Shown piece after piece: positions 8,359 to 16,658 of a DNA stretch of 47,489 bases. The notes under the pieces are model-generated. The model had not been told where the DNA came from and made no database searches. It was given only the letters and a program-made list of their open reading frames with translations. A program made the translations under genes and the position numbers. Source of the stretch: Synergistaceae bacterium DZ-S4 (GTDB lineage: Bacteria; Synergistota; Synergistia; Synergistales; Synergistaceae); the NCBI GenBank assembly GCA_025943965.1, contig JAPCWD010000014.1, positions 1-47,489 of the forward strand, given 5' to 3'. The stretch's first letter is position 1, and the number at the start of each line of letters is the position of its first letter.

Positions 8359-9225
8359 ATGACGTCGAAAATATGCTCTAAGTGCGGTGCGTCAATACCG
8401 GCAAATGCCAAGTTCTGCCTATCCTGCGGGACGAAGTTGGAAGATGTTTGTACCAGCTGCGGAGCAAAACTTTTTGAAGGTGCTAATTTCTGCGGAATGT
8501 GCGGCCATCGGCTGCATGACAGAGAGGAGCCTGCCGCCGTGCCGGTCGTTTCTGTTAGTTCTGTATCAGAGGTCAGTTGCCATGATCCAGACGAAGATGA
8601 TGATACGGGGTCTTCTTCGGCAGGCTATGGTTGGAAAGAGATAATAGAAGATTGCGACAACTTCGACTTTAAATATGGACAGGAATACTGGGAGAAGATA
8701 TTTACCAATTCAAACGGTGACTTAAACGCAGCCGACGAAAACGGCTATTCATTGATACACGCAGCAGCACGGATCGGAGATGCAGATATGATAAAAACCC
8801 TGATCGAAGCCGGAGTAGATGTTGACCTGGTCAGCGAAGATCGCGGCTTCACACCTTTGATATATGCTGCGGAAGAGGGAAGGCCCGATGCAATAGAAGC
8901 ACTGATAGAGGCAGGGGCCGATGTGAATAAACCTGACAAGTTTGGGAACACTGCCGTTTCGACAGCTGCCTTGAATGGAGAAAATGAAGCAATAGAAGTA
9001 TTAAGCAAGGCAGGAGCCGATGTCAATTGCCCTAAAGGCAGGTATTCGCCACTTATGCGGGCAATTGACAACGAAAGGACATATTCTCTGATTGCATTGA
9101 TCAATGCCGGCGTCGACCCTTCCCCTGTAGGAGGCTGGAGCTATCTGCTCGAGTTTGCGAAGGAATGCGATGATCCCGATGAAGATTTGATCGCGCTGAT
9201 AGAATCAAAAATCGCAGAAAGCTGA
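8359..9225 (+). CDS. Double-zinc-ribbon ankyrin-repeat protein D, 288 aa
   Basis: The ATG at 8359 is chosen over the upstream in-frame codon at 8266 because GGGAGG lies just before it and because the protein then starts directly with its first zinc ribbon (MTSKICSKCGASIP). Two zinc ribbons fill residues 5-53. An acidic linker (DPDEDDD) and about four to five ankyrin repeats follow. It has the same architecture as proteins A-C but low identity and the opposite orientation, so it is an older paralog. No signal peptide is present. The last repeats are degenerate. The interaction partner is unknown. Confidence 0.88.
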   Translation: MTSKICSKCGASIPANAKFCLSCGTKLEDVCTSCGAKLFEGANFCGMCGHRLHDREEPAAVPVVSVSSVSEVSCHDPDEDDDTGSSSAGYGWKEIIEDCDNFDFKYGQEYWEKIFTNSNGDLNAADENGYSLIHAAARIGDADMIKTLIEAGVDVDLVSEDRGFTPLIYAAEEGRPDAIEALIEAGADVNKPDKFGNTAVSTAALNGENEAIEVLSKAGADVNCPKGRYSPLMRAIDNERTYSLIALINAGVDPSPVGGWSYLLEFAKECDDPDEDLIALIESKIAES

Positions 9226-9312
9226 GCACGCAAGTAAGTAAATACTTGATATCGGGAAATGTTATAAATACGACAAAACTTTGTTTCCATAAAAACCAGT
9301 ACATAGCCACTA

Positions 9313-9387
9313 AATGAAAGTGATCAAATAAATCAAGAGTTGTTTGGCCTGTTGAGTCCATATAACATCTCCAACAGCACTTTCATA
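9313..9387 (+). ncRNA. Putative structured 5' leader, copy 1
   Basis: GAAAGTG (9316-9322) pairs with CACTTTC (9378-9384) to close a domain of about 70 bases that also contains CTGTTG pairing with CAACAG. A homologous leader before the related gene at 11499 keeps the outer stem with a consistent base change (A-U replaced by G-U). It lies about 65 bases before the start codon at 9451. It does not match a riboswitch class that I know. Confidence 0.4.
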
Positions 9388-9450
9388 AGAGGCTGATCAA
9401 CTTTTGCAGAGCGTTTTATCAGAGGGATATGCTTTAAAGGAGGCATTGCT

Positions 9451-10362
9451 GTGGCAAAAAAATGTAGCGGCTGCGGAGCGGATCTTCCAGAAAATGTTAA
9501 ATTTTGCATTAAATGCGGCCTTAATTTGCAGGGGGTAACAAGTCAGAATCTTCGGCCGGCTCCCAAAACAGCAACATCCGGATCGACCGGCGAAAATAAA
9601 GTGAACGATCAATGCCCGGTTTGTCATAAAGAAGTTTCCAACAATGCGCCCTACTGCATTTATTGCGGATCTAAATTGGGTGATCCGATCCGGACGAATA
9701 TTGCAGGACCGGCAGGAATTTCAAAAGACTCAGAAAAGGACCGGGTCAACATAGCCGATATAATTAGAAAACCTTCTGCAAGCCTCGTACAGCAGTCCGG
9801 CAATAATGATCTGTTGAGTAAGATCAATGCTTCAAAAAAAGAGATCGCCGAGGCCAAAAAACTCTTGACGACTCCAACCAATCCAAAAGTTATGACAGTT
9901 CAAAAAGAGCAACAAGTGCAAAGTAATGAAAAGAAAAAAAAGAGCGGACCTTCATTGTGTGTGATTATGGCAGCAGGATTGCTCATAATAATAGCCTTGG
10001 TAGTTTGGGCATCAGTAGGTCATGACAACAAAAAAGCTGCTTCCGAAAAGCCTTCTCCTCAAGTCAGCCAGCAGGAGTTTGTCTATGATGAAGAAGCAGA
10101 AGAGATACCGGACAAAACAAAGGACAATGGAACCCAGAACTTGGCGGTGCAGAAAAGCTCTGAGCAAGGCCAGATCAAAGGGACCAACGTTAACATGAGA
10201 GAATATCCCAGTTTAACATCGAAAGTTATTTTTAGATTTCCGGGATGGGAATATGTGACCATATATGAGGCCACAAAACCTGAACAGGGGAAATACTCAT
10301 GGTTCAAGGTCAGTTACAAGAATAGGACAGGCTGGGTCTATGGCGAATTTGTAAAGAGGTAA
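9451..10362 (+). CDS. Zinc-ribbon, single-pass membrane protein with SH3-like domain, 303 aa
   Basis: The GTG start at 9451 is set by AAAGGAGG ten bases upstream. Two zinc ribbons (CSGCGADLPENVKFCIKCG near residue 4, and CPVCHKE...YCIYCG near residue 54) precede a charged linker. One membrane segment (VIMAAGLLIIIALVVW, about residue 170) and an extracytoplasmic C-terminal SH3-like domain (NVNMREYPS...GWVYGEFVKR) follow. The topology would put zinc ribbons in the cytoplasm and the SH3-like domain in the periplasm, where such domains often bind peptidoglycan or peptides. It sits 31 bases before an L,D-transpeptidase gene, consistent with a cell-wall role. Its first roughly 215 residues are duplicated in the protein at 11499. 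Confidence 0.85.
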   Translation: MAKKCSGCGADLPENVKFCIKCGLNLQGVTSQNLRPAPKTATSGSTGENKVNDQCPVCHKEVSNNAPYCIYCGSKLGDPIRTNIAGPAGISKDSEKDRVNIADIIRKPSASLVQQSGNNDLLSKINASKKEIAEAKKLLTTPTNPKVMTVQKEQQVQSNEKKKKSGPSLCVIMAAGLLIIIALVVWASVGHDNKKAASEKPSPQVSQQEFVYDEEAEEIPDKTKDNGTQNLAVQKSSEQGQIKGTNVNMREYPSLTSKVIFRFPGWEYVTIYEATKPEQGKYSWFKVSYKNRTGWVYGEFVKR

Positions 10363-10393
10363 TCATTTTAATAAGTAAGTTGGTGCACAAATA

Positions 10394-11071
10394 ATGCGGC
10401 TGGAAAAAAGGAAGAAAAGCATCTGGGTGAGATCAAAGGCTCTGATAAGAATAGTCTTTTACCTGCTTATGATCGCTGTACCAATATATGCCGGTTTTTC
10501 AGCGTATAAATTTATAGCCCGTCCGGACGATATTGTGAAGGAAGAAACGCAGCCATCCCGGGGATCGACGGACTCGGCAATGTCAGTTGTGTCATCAGAA
10601 GTCTCTCAAAAAACAAAGCCTCTTTCTCCGGATGTCAGTAAAATAAAAGATGACGTTCAGCAAAAGGGGACCTGGATCAAGATCCGGAAACATGAACACA
10701 AACTTTATGTTATGAAGGACAGCAAAGTGATAAAAGCTTACGGAATAGCGGTCGGAAAAAATCTGGGACAAAAAGAACGTGCCGGAGACTGCAGGACCCC
10801 GGAGGGCAGCTTTACTGTGCAGCAGATACAGAATGCCGGCAGCTGGACTCATGATTTCAAAGACGGAAAAGGTGTAATAAAGGGAGCTTACGGTCCCTGG
10901 TTTATTCGCCTAAAAACCGGGTGGAACGGTATCGGGATCCACGGCACGCATGACCCAGGATCCATAGGCACGGATATCACAGAGGGATGCATAAGACTAC
11001 AGAATAAAGATGTTGAGGAATTGAAGAAACAATTTATAAAAGTCGGTTTGCCAGTAGTAATAGAAGAATAA
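10394..11071 (+). CDS. L,D-transpeptidase (YkuD domain), 225 aa
   Basis: An N-terminal membrane anchor (about residues 12-32) is followed by a periplasmic linker and a YkuD catalytic domain (about 95-225). The active-site region reads HGTHDPGSIG...TEGCIRL: the conserved His, and a Cys in the usual [ST]-x-G-C-x-R context, with Glu where most members have His (SHGC). These enzymes form 3-3 crosslinks in peptidoglycan or attach proteins to it. It follows the zinc-ribbon/SH3-like gene by 31 bases and is probably co-transcribed. The ribosome binding site before the ATG at 10394 is weak, which fits translational coupling. The assignment to the family is firm; the substrate is not. Confidence 0.9.
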   Translation: MRLEKRKKSIWVRSKALIRIVFYLLMIAVPIYAGFSAYKFIARPDDIVKEETQPSRGSTDSAMSVVSSEVSQKTKPLSPDVSKIKDDVQQKGTWIKIRKHEHKLYVMKDSKVIKAYGIAVGKNLGQKERAGDCRTPEGSFTVQQIQNAGSWTHDFKDGKGVIKGAYGPWFIRLKTGWNGIGIHGTHDPGSIGTDITEGCIRLQNKDVEELKKQFIKVGLPVVIEE

Positions 11072-11330
11072 TTTGAGAGAATCAGAATGCGTTTACCTGT
11101 TTTAAGCTTGAGAAGCTATTTAAAGAATGAAAGAAATGATTGATCGATAAATATCTGTCTTGATAGCTCAACAGACTGCAGTAGTGTTATTTTGGGCAAT
11201 AGTGGAAATTGTCTGCGGTATTGGTTGCAGTGGCATAAAATAATGGCAAACTATACAATAATTTCAGCTTGGTTAGATGGTGAAAAAACACTATAAGAGT
11301 AAAATAATTGATCAATATATGCTGCTTTTT
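11072..11330. other. Intergenic stretch without a gene
   Basis: There is no ORF with a credible start and no clear terminator. Its right end begins the sequence duplicated from the 9284-9460 region. Confidence 0.4.
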
Positions 11331-11498
11331 TTGTTTTCATAAAAACCTGTACATGGCCTTAGCATGAAAGTGGCGAAATAAGTTAGGGACCGACCGGTTT
11401 ATTTTGTCGATATGACACGTTAACGGCGCTTTCATAACAAGCCGGGCAAACTTTTCGGTGGTTTTAGCAGAGGGATATGCTTTAAAGGAGGCATTGCT
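11331..11498 (+). repeat. Duplicated 5' region of the zinc-ribbon/SH3-like genes, with structured leader copy 2
   Basis: This stretch aligns with 9285-9450, including the CATAAAAAC block, the outer stem (GAAAGTG at 11365-11371 with CGCTTTC at 11427-11433), the block AGAGGGATATGCTTTAAAGG and the ribosome binding site. The inner part differs: TGTC pairs with GACA here. It shows duplication of the leader together with the coding region. Confidence 0.7.
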
Positions 11499-13568
11499 GT
11501 GGCAAAAAAATGTAGCGGCTGCGGAGCGGATCTTCCAGAAAATGTTAAATTTTGTATTAAATGCGGCCTTAATTTGCAGCAAAGCGTAGAGAGGGAGTCT
11601 ACTCAACATCCAAGTCCAGATAATACATTGGACAAAGTCAAGTCAGTGAATACGTGTCCTTCCTGCAAAAAAGAAATTCCCGGCGGTACCGCGTTCTGTA
11701 TTTATTGCGGTTCCAAATTGGATGCTCCGCAAAAATGTCCCGGCTGCGGAGCGGATCTTCCAGAAAATGTTAAATTTTGCATTAAATGCGGCCTTAATTT
11801 GCAGGGGGTAACAAGTCAGAATCTTCCGCCGGCTCCCAAAACAGCAACATCCGGATCGACCGGCGACAATAAAGTGAACGATCAATGCCCGGTTTGTCAT
11901 AAAGAAGTTTCCAACAATGCGCCGTACTGCATTCATTGCGGATCTAAATTGGGTGATCCGATCCGGACGAATATTGCAGGACCGGCAGGAATTTCAAAAG
12001 ACTCAGAAAAGGACCGGGTCAACATAGCCGATATAATTGGAAAACCTTCTGTAAGCCCCGTACAGCAGTCCGGCAATAATGATCTGTTGAGTAAGATCAA
12101 TGCTTCAAAAAAAGAGATCGCCGAGGCCAAAAAACTCTTGACGGCTCCAACCAATCCAAAAGTTATGACAGTTCAAAAAGAGCAACAAGTGCAAAGTAAT
12201 GAAAAGAAAAAAAATAGCGGACCTTCATTGGGGTGCTTCATGGGCATAGGATTGCTCGTAATAATAGTCTTGGTCGTTTGGGCATCAGTAGGTCATGACA
12301 ACAAAAAAGCTGCATCCGATAAGCCTTCTCCTCAAGTCAGCCAGCAGGAGTTTGTATATGATGAAGAAGCTATAGAAAACTTTATGCAAGAATATTTTCT
12401 GGAATGGGTATCAGCAGTCAATAACGGCAAATTTGAAATTGTCAGCAAATATCTGGAAGAAGGTACTCCTATATATAACGAGCAGAAGCAGCTTGTGTCA
12501 AAGCTTTTTAAGAATAACGTCAAAGAGGAACTGATTTTTTTTGATGTATCGTCTGAAGAGCATAAGAACAGCAATGAAGTGGTCGTAACGACATATCAGA
12601 AGCACATGATCTCATATCCCTCAACAAAAAAAAGTGATAAGATCATTGACACTTTTTTTGAATATAGGATACCAATGAAAAACCCAACACGAATTGCTTC
12701 CGTTTCGGCCGTTGAAGCGCCTTTTAAGTTGACCGGAGCAAAGAAAATTGTGACCGATGACTGCGTGTTCATGATAATGGTAATTGATGATTATAACAAA
12801 TACACAAGCACACGAGACGTTACAAGGGGAGAAATAGTAGCAATGACAGACCGGACAGGTTCCGGAGAAAATGTCATGGTCAAACATCCCAAATATGGGT
12901 TTGGATGGATAGAACAGAAGTACCTGTCAAAGATTGAAAAAAGCGTAAGTCCGGCAACAAAGACCCAAACCGCTCAATCACAAAATGCGGCAAGTGCTTC
13001 GGGCTCCGTGACTCAACAAGAGCAGAAAACAATTTCTTCCGTACCATCAGTGAGCGCTCCTAAGAAGGCAGAAAACAAGATTCAGCTTACAGGGGAAAAA
13101 ATAATGTTCCCCTATATGCACTTGTCCAGGGAATGTCTTATAGTGTCTTTTTATGATAATAGTGATAGACCCAAAGATAAAAGATATGGCAATAAAGCTG
13201 TTATATATCCCGGAGAATATGTGTATATGACAAATGTTGAGTCCAAAGATAAATATGGTTATCCACTTTACCTAGTCAAGCATGAAATACTAGGTTTTGT
13301 ATTTATAGACTCAAACCCTAAGAAGTGGGAATATAGTCACCATGAGCAGTATAAAGTTATGTTTGATCATCCTGATGTTGAAGTATTTCAAGAAAAAAAA
13401 TGGCTTGAAAGCGATTTAAGATGCGGTCGATGTGTTTTGACTAATGACGGAAGAAAACAACCTATTGGCCGGAATACCTATATCGCAGCCGGGGATTATG
13501 TATTACTTACGAACAAAAAGGGCATAGTTTGGCACGACAGACTTGGCTTTGTTGATATCGGACAGTAA
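11499..13568 (+). CDS. Four-zinc-ribbon membrane protein with SH3-like repeats, 689 aa
   Basis: GTG start with AAAGGAGG upstream. Four zinc ribbons lie within the first roughly 155 residues, in two alternating types (CSGCGADLPENVKFCIKCG and CPSCKKE/CPVCHKE). The first pair is an extra copy relative to the gene at 9451. A linker, a membrane segment (about residue 250) and a large extracytoplasmic region follow. That region holds a novel alpha/beta part (EEAIENFMQEYFLEWVSAV onward) and three SH3-like segments ending in GFGWIE, LGFVFI and LGFVDI. The topology should match its smaller relative: zinc ribbons inside, SH3-like modules outside. The extra ribbons and exchanged C terminus point to domain shuffling. 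No specific function is known. Confidence 0.85.
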   Translation: MAKKCSGCGADLPENVKFCIKCGLNLQQSVERESTQHPSPDNTLDKVKSVNTCPSCKKEIPGGTAFCIYCGSKLDAPQKCPGCGADLPENVKFCIKCGLNLQGVTSQNLPPAPKTATSGSTGDNKVNDQCPVCHKEVSNNAPYCIHCGSKLGDPIRTNIAGPAGISKDSEKDRVNIADIIGKPSVSPVQQSGNNDLLSKINASKKEIAEAKKLLTAPTNPKVMTVQKEQQVQSNEKKKNSGPSLGCFMGIGLLVIIVLVVWASVGHDNKKAASDKPSPQVSQQEFVYDEEAIENFMQEYFLEWVSAVNNGKFEIVSKYLEEGTPIYNEQKQLVSKLFKNNVKEELIFFDVSSEEHKNSNEVVVTTYQKHMISYPSTKKSDKIIDTFFEYRIPMKNPTRIASVSAVEAPFKLTGAKKIVTDDCVFMIMVIDDYNKYTSTRDVTRGEIVAMTDRTGSGENVMVKHPKYGFGWIEQKYLSKIEKSVSPATKTQTAQSQNAASASGSVTQQEQKTISSVPSVSAPKKAENKIQLTGEKIMFPYMHLSRECLIVSFYDNSDRPKDKRYGNKAVIYPGEYVYMTNVESKDKYGYPLYLVKHEILGFVFIDSNPKKWEYSHHEQYKVMFDHPDVEVFQEKKWLESDLRCGRCVLTNDGRKQPIGRNTYIAAGDYVLLTNKKGIVWHDRLGFVDIGQ

Positions 13569-13657
13569 GCGTGGGAGTAACTTGCCGGTATCAAAGTCTA
13601 TTCAGGCGAATACTCGGACACAGATTGATCTTACAAAATACAAATGATAGATCATCA

Positions 13658-13698
13658 AAATAGTCAGTGGGGGAAAGATCGATCCCCACTGACTATTT
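13658..13698 (+). terminator. Strong hairpin downstream of the 689-aa gene
   Basis: AAATAGTCAGTGGGG pairs perfectly with CCCCACTGACTATTT across an 11-base loop. Only a short T run follows, but the position 90 bases after the stop codon suits a terminator. Confidence 0.7.
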
Positions 13699-13883
13699 AA
13701 CGCTCATTGAAGTGCTTCTAAGAACTTTGCCTATTCGGCTATTTTTGAAGGATACCCCCGACTCGCGATCACACTGATGGTCAAGGTCGCGGTTATGAAG
13801 AAGCTTGCTTTTGTGTTCATGTGTGGCTGACAGCCGATAGAGTTCGAAACACGGCGAGATAGCGTTAGCGTTCTTTTGAAAAG

Positions 13884-13922
13884 CAACAACGCATATTGTA
13901 ATTTTTATACGTTGTTAGAAGA
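13884..13922. repeat. Imperfect palindrome, copy 2
   Basis: ACAACG (13886-13891) pairs with CGTTGT (13910-13915), then GTTAGAAGAC. It aligns with 2788-2827 in the same orientation (about 80% by eye, with a 2-base gap). The IS256-family element is inserted directly beside it. Confidence 0.5.
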
Positions 13923-13925
13923 CTG

Positions 13926-15469
13926 GGGACTATCCTAGATTTTGTGTAAAGTCCTAACAGGTGCAAAATGAGGCGTTTGAAATATGGGTCCGGTGCTGGT
14001 TTTTGCTCCGGGCCTTTTTAATTATACCCAATAACAGACAATAGGGCATAGCCATATTGTCAGGCTACGCATACTATATGACATTGAGAATCTTCTTCAG
14101 ATCCTGCCTTCGAAAAATACCTCCAGCTGGGAATGGATAGTACCCCAGTCCTTACGGCGCCCGGTCCATTTCTTGGTTATGTCCATCATTGCCAGATAGA
14201 GCATCTTTAGAAGGCTGTCGTCTGTAGGAAATACAGTCTTGGATTTAGTAACTTTTCTAAGCTGACGGTTGAATCCTTCAATGGTATTGGTCGTGTAGAT
14301 GAGGGTCCTTACCTCAAGGGGATACTTGAAATAGGTACTCAGGTTAGCCCAGTGTTCTTGCCATGACTTGGATATTTTGGGATATTTCCCGTCCCATTTG
14401 TCCGCAAATCTTTCAAGGCTGTCCAAAGCCGTCTGCTCATCTACTGCTGCGTATACCTCTTTTAGATCCGACATAAGGACCTTTATGTCCTTATAAGAGA
14501 CATACTTCGTCGAATTGCGTATCTGGTGGATTATGCACTGCTGGATCTCTGTCTTTGGGTATGCCGCCTCTATTGCCCCAGGGAATCCGCTGAGACCGTC
14601 CACACAGGCTATAAGGATGTCTTCCAGTCCTCTGTTTTTCAGCCCGTTCAATACAGAAAGCCAGAATTTGGCGCTCTCGTTTTCTCCGATCCACATGCCA
14701 AGCACTTCTCTGGTTCCTTCCATGTTTATCCCTATTGCTATGTATACTGCTTTCTTTATGATCTGGCCTTCGCTGCGGACATGGAAGTGGATGGCATCCA
14801 TGAAGACTACCGCATAGACGCTCTCAAGAGGCCTGCTCTGCCATTCTTTCACTAACGGCAGTATCTTGTCCGTTATCCTGCTTATGGTGCTGTCTGAGAC
14901 AGAGAGGCCGTATATGTCACGGATATGGGCTTCAATGTCAGAGGTGGTCATTCCCTTGGCGTACATGGAGAGGATCTTTTCTTCTATGTCTCCTGATATG
15001 CTTGTCTGCTGTTTCTTTACAAGTTCAGGTTCAAATTCTCCTTTGCGGTCACGGGGAACGTTTAAGTCTATCTCTCCGTAGCTTGATCGTACTTTCTTGG
15101 GGCTTGTTCCGTTACGGCTGTTGTCTGTAGTCTTGTTTTTGTAATCGTATTTGCTGTAACCAAGTTCTTCGTCAAGTTCACCTTCAAGACCATTCTCAAG
15201 GAAGGTACCTATCATTTCCTTGAACAGGTCATGGATATCCTCCATAGAGCTCACTTTCAGCTCCTGGAGAAGGCTGCTCATCTTTTCCCGCTTTGCTTCC
15301 CGTTCCGGATCTCGATTTCTTCTTGCCATAATAAAACCTCCTGATCAGTGCTCTCTATTTTGCACCTTTCAGGAGGTTTACACAATTTGTGGGATGGTCT
15401 CCCGGACCCATATTTTAAACGCCTCATTTTGCACCTGTTGGAACTTTATACAAAAACTGGAATAGTTCC
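13926..15469 (-). mobile_element. IS256-family insertion sequence, complete
   Basis: The left end (13926 onward) and the reverse complement of the right end (15469 backward) align without gaps for about 65 bases. They share blocks such as AACAGGTGCAAAATGAGGCG and ATATGGGTCCGG, so the terminal inverted repeats are unusually long. The element encodes one intact transposase. Flanking bases (GAAGACTG on the left, TTTGTCCC on the right) show no 8-9 bp target duplication, so one flank may have been rearranged. Confidence 0.9.
14097..15329 (-). CDS. IS256-family transposase, 410 aa
   Basis: A full-length mutator-type DDE transposase. The catalytic residues can be placed: Asp in VFMDAIHFHVR, Asp in CVDGLSGFPGAI and Glu in TNTIEGFNR, together with the family's C-x2-H (QQCIIHQIR). 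The N-terminal DNA-binding part (EELGYSKYDYKNK...NSRNGTSPKKV) is complete. There is no frameshift or internal stop, so the element is potentially active. AGGAGG lies before the ATG at 15329. The gene fills the element between the long terminal repeats. Confidence 0.97.
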   Translation of the reverse strand: MARRNRDPEREAKREKMSSLLQELKVSSMEDIHDLFKEMIGTFLENGLEGELDEELGYSKYDYKNKTTDNSRNGTSPKKVRSSYGEIDLNVPRDRKGEFEPELVKKQQTSISGDIEEKILSMYAKGMTTSDIEAHIRDIYGLSVSDSTISRITDKILPLVKEWQSRPLESVYAVVFMDAIHFHVRSEGQIIKKAVYIAIGINMEGTREVLGMWIGENESAKFWLSVLNGLKNRGLEDILIACVDGLSGFPGAIEAAYPKTEIQQCIIHQIRNSTKYVSYKDIKVLMSDLKEVYAAVDEQTALDSLERFADKWDGKYPKISKSWQEHWANLSTYFKYPLEVRTLIYTTNTIEGFNRQLRKVTKSKTVFPTDDSLLKMLYLAMMDITKKWTGRRKDWGTIHSQLEVFFEGRI

Positions 15470-15502
15470 TTTGTCCCGTATCCCCGTGTGCGCCGCCTTT
15501 TG

Positions 15503-16057
15503 TTAGGTCAGATAAACAGCGCTCATTTTTTCGAGCATTTTGTGCAGTTCTTCGTGTTTTCCAAGCCCTATCACTTCTTCTTCAAGCTCCTCAAAACGAT
15601 CATAAAGTTTCTCCTGAACTTCTTCAGTAAGTACCTTGTCTGCCATTTGGAAGAGAACATCATTCTCTTTGAGGATGTGTTCATCCAGTAGCTCAATGTA
15701 GGCCTTCATGTTTTTTGCGAGCTCGATAGCCCTGGAGTTATCTGCAGCCTCAAAGTTAATAAGGTTTCGGCTTATGTTACGCGTGTATTCCCTTCCAAGT
15801 TCGTGTTCGGCAAGCATAACTCCTATAGGACCACTGGTTTTGGGTATCCCGGCATCTTCAAGTACCGGGAAGAGTATATCTTCTTCTTTGGCGTGATGAC
15901 ATTGATCAACGAAGACCCTAAGGAAATCTGTCATATTGTCCAGATCTTGACGCTGGACTTTTATGCCTGACCTTATTCTGGCAGAGATGGCTTCCATAAT
16001 TCGCATCATGAGCTTCACTGCCTCATGTTCATGTTTCAGTGCCTCAGTAGCTTTCAT
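15503..16057 (-). CDS. Hemerythrin HHE-domain protein, 184 aa
   Basis: A four-helix hemerythrin-like protein with the iron ligands in order: HEHE near residue 8, QCHHAKEEDILFP near 53, AEHELGREY near 85 and LDEHILKENDVLF near 125. Such proteins carry a non-heme di-iron site and take part in oxygen sensing, oxygen or nitric oxide scavenging, or iron-sulfur repair. GGAGGA precedes the ATG at 16057. The gene is monocistronic, between the IS element and madL. It may serve oxygen protection in an anaerobe, but the specific role cannot be read from the sequence. Confidence 0.93.
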   Translation of the reverse strand: MKATEALKHEHEAVKLMMRIMEAISARIRSGIKVQRQDLDNMTDFLRVFVDQCHHAKEEDILFPVLEDAGIPKTSGPIGVMLAEHELGREYTRNISRNLINFEAADNSRAIELAKNMKAYIELLDEHILKENDVLFQMADKVLTEEVQEKLYDRFEELEEEVIGLGKHEELHKMLEKMSAVYLT

Positions 16058-16265
16058 GAAAATCCTCCTCCAAATATTAGAAATTGTTCAACATTCCCCT
16101 TAAGATTTTAACCGAGAAATGTTGAGCTGTATATCCGTTGTAGATAAGTGACATCAGGGAAATCTCTTTTTCTGTTGGACATAGCAGGGAAAATGGATTA
16201 CATTAATTAAGTTGTGAACCAGGTTTTACAGGTACTTTGAACAATTCTGTCCGGGGTGTTTTTAT

Positions 16266-16658
16266 TTGGTCATTTACGGTGTCCTTCTTCTTTCCTTGTG
16301 CTACTTTGCCGGCCTCTTTGTCGGAGAGGTCATGGGAAGGCTTGTCGGTCTGGATGCCAACGTAGGCGGAGTGGGCTTTGCTATGCTCTTCCTGCTCCTT
16401 CTGTGCAGCTATTCGGAGACTGTCAAGATTGCGCTGAAGAACGGGCGTTTTTGCTCCGGGCTCACTTTCTGGCAGAACATGTATATACCGGTGGTCGTAG
16501 CCATGTCGGCTTCACAGGATGTTGTGAAGGCTGTTAAAAGCGGATGGCTCGCGATCCTCTGCGGGATCACACTGACGATCCTGAGCCTTTGTCTCATACC
16601 TTTGGTCAGCAGGATATCTTCATCGAAGGGGAGATCGGAGGAAGGGTACCGGGAATGA
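16266..16658 (+). CDS. madL: Malonate transporter subunit MadL, 130 aa
   Basis: A small hydrophobic protein with about four membrane segments and the MadL hallmarks IYGVxLLxxCxxAGLFxGxxxGxLxGxxANVGGVGxAML. MadL and MadM together form a sodium-coupled malonate importer in Malonomonas (established for the family). The start is a TTG at 16266 with GGGGTG upstream; the next codons match the family N terminus (VIYGV). The stop overlaps the start of madM (ATGA). No malonate decarboxylase genes are nearby in this window, so malonate use, or another dicarboxylate, remains open. Confidence 0.88.
   Translation: MVIYGVLLLSLCYFAGLFVGEVMGRLVGLDANVGGVGFAMLFLLLLCSYSETVKIALKNGRFCSGLTFWQNMYIPVVVAMSASQDVVKAVKSGWLAILCGITLTILSLCLIPLVSRISSSKGRSEEGYRE

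Larger units (their letters stand above)
13569..13925. other. Gene-free stretch before the IS element
   Basis: It holds the terminator hairpin at 13658-13698 and the palindrome at 13884-13922. I see no ORF with start signals between them. Confidence 0.5.

Noticed and set aside
2788..13922. The palindromes with GTTAG ends as integron attC sites
   Set aside because: The GTTRRRY box is not met (GTTAGGA, GTTAGAA), the matching 5' box is absent, the genes between lack further sites and run in both directions, and there is no integrase.
16080..16130. Inverted repeat CAACATT...AATGTTG between the hemerythrin gene and madL as an operator
   Set aside because: The arms are about 22 bases apart with no promoter boxes placed around them; the signal is too weak.
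16544..16654. An extended N terminus for madM
   Set aside because: It overlaps madL by more than 100 bases and is not like the family; ATG 16655 has the coupling overlap and a ribosome binding site.
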